A stretch of 64,000 bases of DNA from positions 2,727,633 through 2,791,632 of the forward strand of contig NZ_CM002917.1 of assembly GCF_000154705.2 (NCBI RefSeq). Reading direction: 5' to 3'. Shown in pieces: positions 51,870 to 61,485 of this stretch. Made by a program: the position numbers and the translations under genes. The notes under the pieces are model-generated. The model searched no databases. It saw only the letters and a list, made by a program, of their open reading frames with translations, and was not told the DNA's origin. The stretch comes from Hoeflea phototrophica DFL-43. GTDB lineage: Bacteria; Pseudomonadota; Alphaproteobacteria; Rhizobiales; Rhizobiaceae. The stretch's first letter is position 1. The number at the start of each line of letters is the position of its first letter.

Positions 51870-53027
51870 TTATAAAGCAGCCCGGTAAATTGCGAGGGCA
51901 TCAGCTTCGCTCACCGGGCGTGGATTGTTGACCAGCAGCCGCGTCTGGTTCATCGCATCGCTGGCAAGCCTGGGCAGCCAATCCTCGGTGATCTTCATAT
52001 CGCGCAGGGTCTGCGGCAGACCGCAAGCGGAGGAAAGATCCGCGAGCCTGTCGCAAAAGGCGGCCACCCGTTCCTGACCCTCAACCGCCCCCAGATCCGG
52101 AAACAGATGCGGCGCCAGATCGACATAGGCCTGGTGGGCCGTGACCGCATTGAACCTCAGCACATGCGGCAGCACCAGCGCGTTGGAGAGCCCATGCGGA
52201 ATGTGGAAATGCCCGCCCAGGGGATAGGCCAGCGCATGCACGGCCGCTACCGGTGAATTTGCAAAGGCCTGCCCTGCCAGCATGGAACCGAGCAGCATGT
52301 CCGCTCGCGCTTCCGCGTCGGTTCCATTGCGTACCGCCTTGAGCAGCGATGGCCCCATCAGCGCCAGTGCCTGCGTGGCGAGCGTTCGCGACAGCGGATT
52401 GTTGTTGGCGCTGGCCGATGCATAGGCTTCGATTGCATGCACCATCGCATCAATGCCGGTCGCTGCGGTCACATGCGCAGGCAGGCCATAGGTCAGCTCC
52501 GGGTCAAGCAGCGCTATGTCGGGCAACAGGACCGGCGAGACCACGCCCATTTTCTCCGAGGTGCCAGTCGTCACGATCGAAATCGGCGTTACTTCGGAGC
52601 CGGTTCCCGACGTCGTCGGCACCAGGATGAGCGGAAGCCGCGGCCCCCTTGCGTTGCCCACACCGTAGACCGCTTTCAGCTCTTCCTTGCCCACAGCCAG
52701 CAGCGCCACCAGCTTCGCGACATCGAGTGATGATCCGCCGCCAAGGCCAATCACCCCGTCGGCGCCGGCAGAGCGGGCTGTGTCCGCCGCAGCCAGGATC
52801 ACGGCTTCCGGCGGGTCGGCCTGAACGTCTGAAAACAGCGTCACCTCCACGCCTGCTGCCCGGAGGTGGCCCATTGCCTGATCGACGATGCCTGTCGCCA
52901 TCATGCCTGCATCGGTGACGAGGAACACGCGTGCTCCCATGCTGGCTTGCGCCAGCTGACCAATCCGGGCCAATGCCCCGGCTGCGAACTGGATGCTCTT
53001 GGTGGTGTTGAAGACAAATGGTGACAT
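51870..53027 (-). CDS. Iron-containing alcohol dehydrogenase
   Basis: The protein has 385 aa, a group III (Fe-dependent) NAD(P) alcohol dehydrogenase. The nucleotide motif is GLGGGSSLDVAK, then PTTSGTGSEVTPISIV. The metal ligands lie in TGIDAMVHAIEAYAS (Asp, His) and HALAYPLGGHFHIPHGLSNAL (two His). The substrate is unknown; 1,3-propanediol, lactaldehyde, methanol and hydroxybutyrate enzymes share this fold. ATG at 53027 has GGAGG; the frame extends to 53087 without support. It is probably the gene that preceded dusA before the island inserted. Confidence 0.92.
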   Translation of the reverse strand: MSPFVFNTTKSIQFAAGALARIGQLAQASMGARVFLVTDAGMMATGIVDQAMGHLRAAGVEVTLFSDVQADPPEAVILAAADTARSAGADGVIGLGGGSSLDVAKLVALLAVGKEELKAVYGVGNARGPRLPLILVPTTSGTGSEVTPISIVTTGTSEKMGVVSPVLLPDIALLDPELTYGLPAHVTAATGIDAMVHAIEAYASASANNNPLSRTLATQALALMGPSLLKAVRNGTDAEARADMLLGSMLAGQAFANSPVAAVHALAYPLGGHFHIPHGLSNALVLPHVLRFNAVTAHQAYVDLAPHLFPDLGAVEGQERVAAFCDRLADLSSACGLPQTLRDMKITEDWLPRLASDAMNQTRLLVNNPRPVSEADALAIYRAAL

Positions 53028-53211
53028 CGACAGATTTCCTCCGGCAAACAAGGCGACTGAAGAGTGGGTACGCGAGGAAGGGGACAATTGTCCACCGCCC
53101 CACCCCTGGCAGTCTGTATCGGACGCTTAGCGGCCACGGGTGATATGCGAAATCGTCACCGCGAGGGCCACCCCCCGCCCTCGCCTCAGCCACAAGACCA
53201 AGGCCAGGCGG

Positions 53212-53600
53212 CTATGCTTTCACCGGAACCGGTTTCTGGCTCAGCGCCACCGACAGCACCAACAAAACGGCGCCAAAGGCGCTGACGGCATATTCCAGCG
53301 TGTGTCCGCCCAGCTCCGCCAATGGCATGATCACCAGCGGCCCCACCACGGCCCAGACACCCCGCTGGAAAGGGTTCAGACGGCGCAAGGCCTACCTTAT
53401 CAGTGAACTGGCAAATACGTAGCCGATGTGCAACCAGGAACCGACAGGCAAAAGTCCCGGTTTGTAGATGAACAGGAACGGCAGGAAACAGGCGATCCGG
53501 CCAAACCGGAAGGCCTCAAGCTCGGTTGCGCTTTTGGAGGCCCCGGAAAGGCTTGCCGCAGCAAAGCTTGCAAGCGCGATCGGTGGCGCGATCAAGGAAG
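53212..53600 (-). pseudogene. Decayed C-terminus of a TRAP transporter large permease
   Basis: Minus-strand translation from about 53595 gives IAPPIALASFAAASLSGA, EAFRFGRIACFLPFLFIYKP, and GLLPVGSW, typical of the last helices of DctM-type (TAXI-associated fused) permeases. The frame stops, and coding resumes in another frame as LRRLNPFQRGVWAVVGPL then VIMPLAELGG and ends KPVPVKA at 53212. The N-terminal majority is missing. It is a truncated, frameshifted relic with no adjacent TRAP binding protein. Confidence 0.75.
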
Positions 53601-53687
53601 TGCGGGAAGCATCAGATGCTTGGTAAGGCTCGCCCACCGGAACCCTGCAAGACAATACAACATCCCCATCGAGGCCCTGTCTCACGC

Positions 53688-54629
53688 TCAGTTTTGCATG
53701 ACGGCAGAAAGGATCTGGTCATGAACAATCTGCGCAGAGGGCGTCAACTCCTGCCCGCGTCGCGTCAGCAGCGACCAGGTTTCCACCGCCATCTTGTCTT
53801 CGGTCTCGAGGATGGCGAGGGCGTTTGCGCCATCATCCCCCGTGGCAAAGCTGCGCGCCACTGCAGAGGCGATCGGCGCAATCGCATTGGTTTGGCGAAT
53901 CGCGGCCAAGGTAAACAGGAAAGATGTGGTCGTCTGGATCTGGCGCGGCATCACGACGCCCCGCGCGGCAAACTCGCGCTCTATGGTGCTGCGCAGGATT
54001 GCGCCCGATGGCGGCAGGATCCAGTCGAACGCCGCCATGACATCAAGGGCGACGGGCGCCTCGGCCCGGGCCAGCGGGTGACCGGTTCGCACCACAAAGC
54101 TCAGCGGCTCATCCCCCAGTGGGATGGCCTCCACCATCGCATTGGCAGTTCCGCCGGTTGTTCGGCACATGGCGAAGTCGAGCCCGCCATCAAGAAGCTG
54201 GGGCAACAGAACGTCACTGGCGGCAACCACGATCTCGATGGAAATGGCGGGATAGGACAAACGCAACTGGCGCATTGCCGGAACCACGAAGTCGATCGAT
54301 GGTCCGGTTACCGATCCGAGTCGCACATAACCCACCGTTCCCTCTCGGGATTCCTGGATTTCCCGCCCCGCATCTGCGATCTCGTTGAGAATGCGGGCGG
54401 CCCGCCGGGCAAGAAGGTGCCCGGTTTGGGTCAGGCCGATCCCGCGGCCTGTGCGCTCGTGTATCGGCGTCCCGGCAATCCTCTCGATCTCGGCGGCAAG
54501 GCGGGAGGCCGCTGGCTGACTCACACCGAGATGGTCAGCCGCTGCGGAGACGGACCCAAGCTGCTCCAAGGTGGAAATCAGCCTCAAGTGACTGATTTTC
54601 AGCCCTTTTCGAAGAAGATCAATCGACAC
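53688..54629 (-). CDS. gbpR: LysR-family regulator (GbpR-like)
   Basis: The protein has 313 aa. The N-terminal LysR helix-turn-helix is LRLISTLEQLGSVSAAADHLGVSQPAASRLAAEIE. The ligand domain follows from about residue 95 (GYVRLGSVTGPSIDFVVPAMRQLR). The start is GTG at 54629, preceded by AAGGGGTGAGG. It is divergent from chvE with 155 bp between, the arrangement of GbpR, which controls the galactose/arabinose binding protein in Agrobacterium; the symbol rests on that context. Confidence 0.85.
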   Translation of the reverse strand: MSIDLLRKGLKISHLRLISTLEQLGSVSAAADHLGVSQPAASRLAAEIERIAGTPIHERTGRGIGLTQTGHLLARRAARILNEIADAGREIQESREGTVGYVRLGSVTGPSIDFVVPAMRQLRLSYPAISIEIVVAASDVLLPQLLDGGLDFAMCRTTGGTANAMVEAIPLGDEPLSFVVRTGHPLARAEAPVALDVMAAFDWILPPSGAILRSTIEREFAARGVVMPRQIQTTTSFLFTLAAIRQTNAIAPIASAVARSFATGDDGANALAILETEDKMAVETWSLLTRRGQELTPSAQIVHDQILSAVMQN

Positions 54630-54784
54630 GCCTCACCCCTTTGATATACCCATTATGATATGAATTAATCCGTTTAAATAATTTGACGGACATGTCAAAC
54701 CGCTTCAGGTTTGGGGTCCCTGCGATCGGCCCAGCCGCGCGGGGTCAATTGTATCGGGCCGCAGCTGCGGTCAGGGGAGGAAAA
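54630..54784. promoter_or_regulatory. Divergent gbpR-chvE promoter region
   Basis: This 155-bp interval has an AT-rich core around 54640-54690 (TTTGATATACCCATTATGAT and TTAATCCGTTTAAATAATTTG), suited to overlapping LysR-type control. No single T-N11-A operator is asserted. Confidence 0.5.
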
Positions 54785-55864
54785 ATGAATATTTTTACAA
54801 AAAGCCTGGCGGCTTTGGCTGCCTTTGCGACTCTGTCGTCGGGAGCGATGACCGCCACCACCGTCCATGCAGCCGACAAAGGCTCCATCGGCATTGCAAT
54901 GCCCACCAAATCTTCAGCACGCTGGATTTCTGACGGCAACTCGATGGTCGAACAATTCACTGCAGCCGGTTACGAAGCCGATCTTCAGTACGCTGAAGAC
55001 GATATCCCGAACCAGCTCGCCCAGATCGAAAACATGATCACCAAGGGCGTGGATGTGCTTGTCATTGCCGCCATTGATGGCACGACACTGTCCAACGCAC
55101 TGGAAAACGCAGCAGCCTCGGGCATCAAGGTCATCGCCTATGACCGGCTGATCCGCGACAGCGGCAATGTCGACTACTATGCGACCTTCGACAACTTCAA
55201 GGTTGGCGTCCAGCAGGCTTCCTCGCTGGTCGATGGGCTCAAGGCGCGCTTCGGCGACGGCCCCTACAATGTTGAACTCTTCGGCGGTTCGCCCGACGAC
55301 AACAACGCCTACTTTTTCTACAACGGCGCAATGAGCGTGCTTCAGCCGCTGATCGACGCGGGCACCGTCAACATCGTTTCCGGCCAGATGGGCATGGACA
55401 CGGTCGGTACGCTGCGCTGGGACGGAGCTGTCGCCCAGGCCCGCATGGACAACCTGTTGTCCGCTCATTACACCGACAAGCAGATCCACGGCGTTCTGTC
55501 GCCCTATGACGGCCTGTCAATCGGCATCCTTTCCTCGCTCAAGGGTGTCGGCTACGGCTCTGGCGATCAGGAAATGCCGATCGTTTCCGGCCAGGATGCA
55601 GAAGTCCCGTCGGTCAAGTCGATCCTTGCAGGTGAACAGTATTCGACGGTGTTCAAGGACACCCGCGAACTCGCCCGTGTCACTGTTGGCATGGTCGATG
55701 CGCTTCTCGGCGGCAGCGAGCCGGAAATCAACGACACCACCACCTACGACAACGGTGTGAAGGTCATTCCTTCCTACCTGCTCGAGCCGGTTTCGGTTGA
55801 CGCATCCAATTGGGAAGAAATCCTGATCGGATCCGGTTACTACACCATGGACCAGATCAAGTAA
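54785..55864 (+). CDS. chvE: Multiple sugar-binding periplasmic protein
   Basis: The protein has 359 aa with a signal peptide ending at VHAAD (about residue 31). It belongs to periplasmic binding protein family 4: [75 protein letters not shown], and [24 protein letters not shown]. ChvE binds galactose, arabinose, xylose and related sugars, and in plant-associated relatives also signals to VirA. ATG at 54785 has GGGGAGG. A strong hairpin after the gene separates it from gguA, which fits higher expression of the binding protein. Confidence 0.92.
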   Translation: MNIFTKSLAALAAFATLSSGAMTATTVHAADKGSIGIAMPTKSSARWISDGNSMVEQFTAAGYEADLQYAEDDIPNQLAQIENMITKGVDVLVIAAIDGTTLSNALENAAASGIKVIAYDRLIRDSGNVDYYATFDNFKVGVQQASSLVDGLKARFGDGPYNVELFGGSPDDNNAYFFYNGAMSVLQPLIDAGTVNIVSGQMGMDTVGTLRWDGAVAQARMDNLLSAHYTDKQIHGVLSPYDGLSIGILSSLKGVGYGSGDQEMPIVSGQDAEVPSVKSILAGEQYSTVFKDTRELARVTVGMVDALLGGSEPEINDTTTYDNGVKVIPSYLLEPVSVDASNWEEILIGSGYYTMDQIK

Positions 55865-55880
55865 GGCCTCCCGGCTGAAA

Positions 55881-55916
55881 ACCCCGTCCCGCCGCATCAA
55901 TTGCACGGGACGGGGT
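55881..55916 (+). terminator. Hairpin between chvE and gguA
   Basis: ACCCCGTCCCG / CGGGACGGGGT, perfect 11-bp stem with a 14-nt loop, followed by CTTTT. It could act as a partial terminator that keeps transporter levels below binding-protein levels. Confidence 0.75.
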
Positions 55917-55969
55917 CTTTTCCGGTACGCCTGCCGCACTCCATTGCATGACCGTCTGCCGGCTGAACC

Positions 55970-57487
55970 ATGACCCATCTTCTTCAAATGCGCGACATCA
56001 CCAAGACCTTTCCGGGCGTCAAGGCGCTCGATTGCGTCAATCTGGATGTCAAGGACGGTGAAATTCACGCCGTCGTTGGCGAAAATGGCGCCGGCAAATC
56101 AACGCTCATGAAGGTCCTTTCCGGCGTCTACCCGGCAGGATCCTATGACGGGGAAATCCTGTTCGAGGGCAAGACGGTCCGGTTCAGGGACATTCGCGAT
56201 TCCGAAGATCGCGGCATCATCATCATTCACCAGGAACTCGCGCTGATCCCGCAGCTGTCGATCGCCGAGAACATCTTCCTGGGCAACGAACGCGCCAGGC
56301 GTGGTGTCATCGACTGGCACGAGACCAACCGGCGCACGGAAGAGTTGCTGGCCAAGGTCGGCCTCAACGAACCGCCGACAACCAAGGTCGATTCCATCGG
56401 TGTCGGCAAACAGCAGCTGGTCGAGATCGCCAAGGCGCTGTCCAAGGACGTGAAACTGCTGATTCTCGACGAACCCACCGCCGCGCTGCAGGAGAATGAC
56501 AGCCGCAAGCTCCTGGACCTGATGCTGGAACTCAAGGCGCAAGGCGTCGCCTGCATCATCATTTCTCACAAGCTCAATGAGGTGCGCTACGTCGCCGACA
56601 CCGTCACCGTCATCCGCGACGGCATGACTGTCTCCACGCTCGATGCGAAAGCCGGATTGAGCGAGGACGAAATTGTCCGGGACATGGTCGGCCGTGACAT
56701 GACCCACCGCTTTCCTGCACACAGTCGCACACCCGCAGATATGCTGCTGGAAGTGGAAAACTGGAACGTTTGGCACCCCGAACACACAGATAGGCAAGTC
56801 ATTCACGACGCCTCCTTCCATGTCCGCGCCGGTGAAGTCATCGGTATCGCCGGGCTTATGGGGTCCGGGCGCACAGAGCTTGCCATGTCCATTTTCGGGC
56901 ATTCCTACGGGCGCAGGATAACCGGTTCCATCAATCTCAGGGGCAAGCCAATTGATGTGAGCACCGTGGACCGGGCGATTGCCAGCGGCGTCTCCTATGT
57001 CACCGAGGACCGCAAATCGCTGGGCCTGGTTCTGGATGAAACGATCCGCTTCAACACCACGCTTGCAAATCTGGATGGCGTGTCGTCGGGCGGTATCCTG
57101 TCGCGCAATGAAGAAACCACCATCGCGGAAAAATACCGCGAGGCGCTCGCGATCCGCACCCCTTCCGTTTTCCAAAAAACGGTCAATCTGTCGGGCGGAA
57201 ACCAGCAGAAAGTGGTGCTGGCAAAATGGCTGTTCACCGCGCCTGAGGTGCTGATCCTGGATGAGCCCACACGCGGCATTGATGTGGGCGCGAAATACGA
57301 GATCTACACCATCATCAATGACCTCGCGGCAGATGGCAAAGGCGTCATCATGATTTCCTCGGAAATGCCGGAGTTGCTGGGCATGTGTGATCGGATTTAC
57401 GTCATGAATGAAGGCGTGCTTGTCGGGGAACTGACAGCCGCCGAAGCGAACCAGGAGCGCATCATGTCGCTCATCGTCAACAAGTAG
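55970..57487 (+). CDS. gguA: Sugar ABC transporter ATPase (two cassettes)
   Basis: The protein has 505 aa with tandem ABC domains of the CUT2 type. The first cassette has [26 protein letters not shown] and [16 protein letters not shown]. The second has the degenerate Walker [17 protein letters not shown] and the strong signature [36 protein letters not shown]. It energises import of the sugar bound by ChvE. It is 10 bp upstream of gguB. Confidence 0.94.
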   Translation: MTHLLQMRDITKTFPGVKALDCVNLDVKDGEIHAVVGENGAGKSTLMKVLSGVYPAGSYDGEILFEGKTVRFRDIRDSEDRGIIIIHQELALIPQLSIAENIFLGNERARRGVIDWHETNRRTEELLAKVGLNEPPTTKVDSIGVGKQQLVEIAKALSKDVKLLILDEPTAALQENDSRKLLDLMLELKAQGVACIIISHKLNEVRYVADTVTVIRDGMTVSTLDAKAGLSEDEIVRDMVGRDMTHRFPAHSRTPADMLLEVENWNVWHPEHTDRQVIHDASFHVRAGEVIGIAGLMGSGRTELAMSIFGHSYGRRITGSINLRGKPIDVSTVDRAIASGVSYVTEDRKSLGLVLDETIRFNTTLANLDGVSSGGILSRNEETTIAEKYREALAIRTPSVFQKTVNLSGGNQQKVVLAKWLFTAPEVLILDEPTRGIDVGAKYEIYTIINDLAADGKGVIMISSEMPELLGMCDRIYVMNEGVLVGELTAAEANQERIMSLIVNK

Positions 57488-57497
57488 GAATACGACC

Positions 57498-58742
57498 ATG
57501 GATCAGGCCAAAGGCGAGAGCGAAATCGCATCCGGCGCAAAGCCAAGAGGCATTGGCGAGTATCTTGTCAGCCATCTGCGGCAATACGGGCTGCTCTTCG
57601 CCCTGATTGCGGTGATGGCATTCTTCCAGATCGTAACCGATGGCACCTTGTTGCGCGCCGTTAATGTCACGAACCTGCTGTTGCAGAACTCCTACATCAT
57701 CATCATGGCGCTCGGCATGCTGATTGTCATCGTCGCCGGCCATATCGACCTGTCTGTCGGCTCGGTGATGGGCTTTGTCGGCGCGCTGGCAGCGGTGATG
57801 ATGGTCAATCACGACCAGTCCATGCTGGTCACGGTCATCGTCTGCCTCACGGCAGGTGCAGCCATCGGTGCTGCTCAGGGCTATTGGGTCGCCTACTGGA
57901 AAATCCCCTCCTTCATTGTCACCCTTGCCGGCATGCTGGTGTTTCGCGGGCTGTCGCTGTGGCTGCTCGAAGGCCAGTCGGTGGGGCCCTTCCCAAAGGA
58001 ATTCCAGGTCATCGCGACCGGTTTCGTTCCCGACATTTTTCCAGCCGGAATTGGTGAGAGCCTGGCGACAATGCTGGGCGAACGGCAGGTCAATATCCTG
58101 GCGCTCCTCACCGGTGTTGTTGCGGCCTTCTTCGTTGTCTGGATGGGCATCAACCAGCGCATGCGCAACAAGGCCTATGGCATTGAAGACGAACCGCGAA
58201 GCTTCTTCATTGCCCGCAATGTGATCGTCGCCGCAGCGCTGATTTTTGTGACCTACAAATTATCGCTGTTCCGCGGCCTGCCCAACGTGCTTATCACCAT
58301 GGGCGTTCTGACCATCATCTATGCCTTCATCACCGAAAAAACCACGATTGGCCGGCGCGTCTACGCGCTTGGCGGAAACCAGAAAGCGGCCAAGCTCTCA
58401 GGCATCAAGACTGAACGGCTGACCTTCCTTGCCTTCACCAATATGGGCCTTCTGGCCGCCGCAGCGGGTCTGGTCTTCGCCGCACGGCTGAACACCGCAA
58501 CGCCGAAAGCGGGCTTCGCGCTGGAACTTGACGTGATCGCCGCTGTCTTCATCGGCGGCGCATCGATGGCCGGTGGCGTGGGCACGATCATTGGCGCGGT
58601 GGTCGGCGCGTTCCTGATGGGCGTTCTCAACAACGGTATGTCGATCATGGGCATCGGCATTGATTACCAGCAGATGATCAAGGGGCTGGTGCTGCTCGCT
58701 GCCGTCATCTTCGATGTCTACAACAAGAACAAGCAGGGCTGA
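57498..58742 (+). CDS. gguB: Sugar ABC transporter permease (CUT2)
   Basis: The protein has 414 aa with about ten membrane segments. Typical CUT2 stretches are GMLIVIVAGHIDLSVGSVMGFVGA, IPSFIVTLAGMLVFRGLSLWLLEG, YALGGNQKAAKLSGIKTERL, and FIGGASMAGGVGTIIGAVVGA. The extra hydrophilic stretch around 195-235 is a feature of the XylH/GguB subgroup. It is co-transcribed with gguA and gguC. Confidence 0.93.
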   Translation: MDQAKGESEIASGAKPRGIGEYLVSHLRQYGLLFALIAVMAFFQIVTDGTLLRAVNVTNLLLQNSYIIIMALGMLIVIVAGHIDLSVGSVMGFVGALAAVMMVNHDQSMLVTVIVCLTAGAAIGAAQGYWVAYWKIPSFIVTLAGMLVFRGLSLWLLEGQSVGPFPKEFQVIATGFVPDIFPAGIGESLATMLGERQVNILALLTGVVAAFFVVWMGINQRMRNKAYGIEDEPRSFFIARNVIVAAALIFVTYKLSLFRGLPNVLITMGVLTIIYAFITEKTTIGRRVYALGGNQKAAKLSGIKTERLTFLAFTNMGLLAAAAGLVFAARLNTATPKAGFALELDVIAAVFIGGASMAGGVGTIIGAVVGAFLMGVLNNGMSIMGIGIDYQQMIKGLVLLAAVIFDVYNKNKQG

Positions 58743-58745
58743 GCG

Positions 58746-59741
58746 ATGCTGATTTCCCAATTCAGGAACGATACCGGCGGCATCAGCGTCGCCGTTCGCA
58801 GCGGAACCGAAGCTATGGTTGTCAATGGTGTGTCGAGCACGCTTGAGCTCGCCAGCCGCGCCATCAAGGACGGGAACAGCATCGCTGAGTGCCTGCGCGC
58901 CCACTCGCTCGGACCAGCCATCGATATCGAAGCGCTGGCAACGGAGAACCGTCTGCTGTTGCCGATCTCCCATCCCGATCCGGCTCACATGCACTTAACC
59001 GGCACCGGTTTGACACATCTTGGCTCGGCATCGACCCGGGACGCCATGCATGCAGCCAACAAGGCTGACCCTTCGACGCTGACGGATTCCATGAAGATCT
59101 TCAACATGGGACTTGAGAACGGCAAACCCGAACCGGGCAAGCCGGGTGTCCAGCCGGAATGGTTCTACAAGGGCAACGGCACCTGCGCGGTTGCGCCGGG
59201 AGCACCACTGGTCTCTCCGGCCTTTGCCGATGATGGCGGCGAGGAGCCGGAGATCGCGGGGATCTATCTGATCGGCAATGACGGCGCGCCGTTCCGTATC
59301 GGCTTTGCCCTGTCCAACGAGTTTTCAGACCATGTGATGGAACGGGTGAACTATCTCTATCTCGCGCACTCGAAACTCCGTCCCGCATCCTTCGGGCCGG
59401 AAATCCTCGTTGCGCCCCTGCCCGATGACATCCGTGGCACCAGCGCCATTCGCCGCGATGGCGAGATCATCTGGGAAAAGCCGTTCCTTTCGGGTGAAAC
59501 CAACATGTCCCATACGATTGCGAACCTGGAACACCACCACTTCAAATATGATGTGTTCCGGCAACCGGGCGACATACACATTCACATGTTCGGCACAGCC
59601 ACGTTGTCCTTTGCCGATCAGATCCGCGTGCAGCACGGCGACGTGTTCGAGATTTCCGCGCCGCAGTTCGGCGCGCCCCTGCGCAATCCCCTGTCCGTCA
59701 CGCCACCAGCGTCGGATCTGTCAGCTGTAAAGGTGCTCTGA
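58746..59741 (+). CDS. gguC: GguC / AraD1-type 2-keto-3-deoxy-sugar-acid dehydratase
   Basis: The protein has 331 aa. It belongs to the FAH-like GguC (AraD1) family: LLPISHPDPAHMHLTGTGLTHLGSAS, NGKPEPGKPGVQPEWFYKGNG, IAGIYLIGNDGAPFRIGFALSNEFSDHVMER, and GEIIWEKPFLSGETNMSHTIANLEHHHFKYD. Family members act on L-2-keto-3-deoxyarabinonate, giving 2-oxoglutarate semialdehyde. Position between the transporter and the sugar-acid dehydratase fits that step. Gene spacing is 3 bp on one side and 1 bp on the other. Confidence 0.9.
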   Translation: MLISQFRNDTGGISVAVRSGTEAMVVNGVSSTLELASRAIKDGNSIAECLRAHSLGPAIDIEALATENRLLLPISHPDPAHMHLTGTGLTHLGSASTRDAMHAANKADPSTLTDSMKIFNMGLENGKPEPGKPGVQPEWFYKGNGTCAVAPGAPLVSPAFADDGGEEPEIAGIYLIGNDGAPFRIGFALSNEFSDHVMERVNYLYLAHSKLRPASFGPEILVAPLPDDIRGTSAIRRDGEIIWEKPFLSGETNMSHTIANLEHHHFKYDVFRQPGDIHIHMFGTATLSFADQIRVQHGDVFEISAPQFGAPLRNPLSVTPPASDLSAVKVL

Positions 59742-59742
59742 G

Positions 59743-61485
59743 ATGGCCTTTACTCCAGCAAAATGGCCGCGGAAACTGCGCTCGCAGGAATGGTATGGCG
59801 GCAACTCGCGCGACACGATCTACCATCGCGGATGGCTGAAGAACCAGGGCTACCCGAACGATCTTTTTGACGGCCGTCCGGTCATCGGGATCATGAACAC
59901 CTGGTCCGAACTGACACCTTGCAACGGCCACCTCAACGAACTGGCCCAGAAGGTGAAGGCCGGCATTTGGGAAGCTGGCGGCTTTCCCGTCGAGGTGCCG
60001 GTGTTCTCGGCATCCGAAAACACCTTCCGTCCAACCGCCATGATGTACCGCAATCTCGCGGCCATGGCCGTCGAGGAAGCCATGCGCGGCCAGCCGATCG
60101 ATGGTGCGGTGTTGATGGTCGGATGCGACAAGACCACGCCATCGCTGCTGATGGCCGCTGCATCAACCAACCTGCCCTCCATCGTCGTCACCGGCGGGCC
60201 GATGCTCAATGGCTGGTTTCGCAACGAGCGCGTGGGTTCGGGCACCCATCTGTGGAAGTTCTCCGAAGCCGTGAAGGCCGGTGAAATGACCCAGGATGAG
60301 TTCCTCGAGGCCGAACAGGCGATGTCGCGCTCGACGGGAACCTGCAACACCATGGGCACGGCTTCGACCATGGCGTCGATGGCCGAAGCCCTCGGCATGG
60401 CGTTGTCGGGCAATGCGGCCATTCCGGCTGTGGATTCCCGACGTCGTGTGATGGCGCAGCTGACCGGCCGCCGCATTGTGCAGATGGTCAAGGACGACCT
60501 CAAACCGTCCGACATCATGACCAAACAGGCTTTCGAGAATGCGATCCGGACCAATGGCGCAATCGGCGGCTCCACCAATGCAGTCATTCACATGCTGGCC
60601 ATGGCGGGCCGCGTCGGCATTGATCTCACACTTGATGACTGGGACCGTTGCGGCCGGGATGTCGCCACCATCGTCAACCTGATGCCGTCCGGGAAATACC
60701 TCATGGAAGAGTTCTTCTATGCAGGTGGCCTGCCGGTGGTGCTCAAGCACCTGGGCGAAGCGGGCAAATTGCACAAGGATGCGCTGACGGTCTCCGGCAC
60801 GACTGTCTGGGACGAGGTCAAGGATGCCAAAAACTGGAACGAGGATGTCATCTTGCCGCTCGAAAAGGCGCTGACACAGCAGGGCGGAATTGCGGTGCTG
60901 CGCGGCAATCTGGCGCCGAACGGTGCGGTTCTCAAACCCTCCGCCGCTTCTCCAGCCCTTATGAAACACCGGGGTCGTGCAGTGGTGTTCGAGGACATTG
61001 ACGACTACAAGGCCAGGATCAACGATGATGCGCTCGACATCGACGAGACCTGCGTCATGGTCTTGAAGAATTGCGGACCCAAGGGTTACCCGGGCATGGC
61101 CGAAGTGGGGAACATGGGCTTGCCGCCAAAGGTGCTGAAGAAGGGGATCACCGACATGATCCGCATTTCCGATGCCCGCATGTCCGGCACGGCCTATGGC
61201 ACCGTGATCCTGCACACCTCTCCGGAAGCTGCCGCGGGCGGTCCATTGGCTGTGGTCAAGAACGGCGACATCATCGAGGTGGACGTCGAAGCGCGCAGAC
61301 TTCATCTCGAAATCAGCGAGGCGGAACTGAACGACCGCCTCTCGGCCTGGAAGCCATTGCATGAGCGGCCCCAAAGCGGTTACGCCAAGCTTTTTCAGGA
61401 TTCGGTCGAAGGTGCGGACACCGGCGCTGACTTTGACTTCCTGAAAGGCTGTCGCGGCGCTCCGGTGGGTAGGGATTCTCATTGA
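59743..61485 (+). CDS. Sugar-acid dehydratase of the IlvD/Edd family (L-arabinonate dehydratase type)
   Basis: The protein has 580 aa. It has three cysteines that ligate the iron-sulfur cluster: WSELTPCNGHLNELA, VGCDKTTPSLLMAA, and STGTCNTMGTASTM. GGSTNAVIHMLAMA and the C-terminal ARMSGTAYGTVILHTSPEAA are also diagnostic. The length and the N-terminus (KLRSQEWYGGNSRDTIYHRGW) fit the arabinonate/xylonate/galactonate dehydratase branch rather than IlvD. It would convert L-arabinonate to 2-keto-3-deoxyarabinonate, the substrate of GguC. It overlaps the next gene by ATGA. Confidence 0.9.
   Translation: MAFTPAKWPRKLRSQEWYGGNSRDTIYHRGWLKNQGYPNDLFDGRPVIGIMNTWSELTPCNGHLNELAQKVKAGIWEAGGFPVEVPVFSASENTFRPTAMMYRNLAAMAVEEAMRGQPIDGAVLMVGCDKTTPSLLMAAASTNLPSIVVTGGPMLNGWFRNERVGSGTHLWKFSEAVKAGEMTQDEFLEAEQAMSRSTGTCNTMGTASTMASMAEALGMALSGNAAIPAVDSRRRVMAQLTGRRIVQMVKDDLKPSDIMTKQAFENAIRTNGAIGGSTNAVIHMLAMAGRVGIDLTLDDWDRCGRDVATIVNLMPSGKYLMEEFFYAGGLPVVLKHLGEAGKLHKDALTVSGTTVWDEVKDAKNWNEDVILPLEKALTQQGGIAVLRGNLAPNGAVLKPSAASPALMKHRGRAVVFEDIDDYKARINDDALDIDETCVMVLKNCGPKGYPGMAEVGNMGLPPKVLKKGITDMIRISDARMSGTAYGTVILHTSPEAAAGGPLAVVKNGDIIEVDVEARRLHLEISEAELNDRLSAWKPLHERPQSGYAKLFQDSVEGADTGADFDFLKGCRGAPVGRDSH

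Noticed and set aside
51581..51901. ORF at 51590-51901 (minus strand) as a real gene
   Set aside because: It overlaps the iron alcohol dehydrogenase gene end, has no ribosome site and has low-complexity Arg/Gly-rich composition.
56099..57499. 466-codon minus-strand ORF
   Set aside because: It is antisense to gguA, whose ABC motifs are unambiguous.
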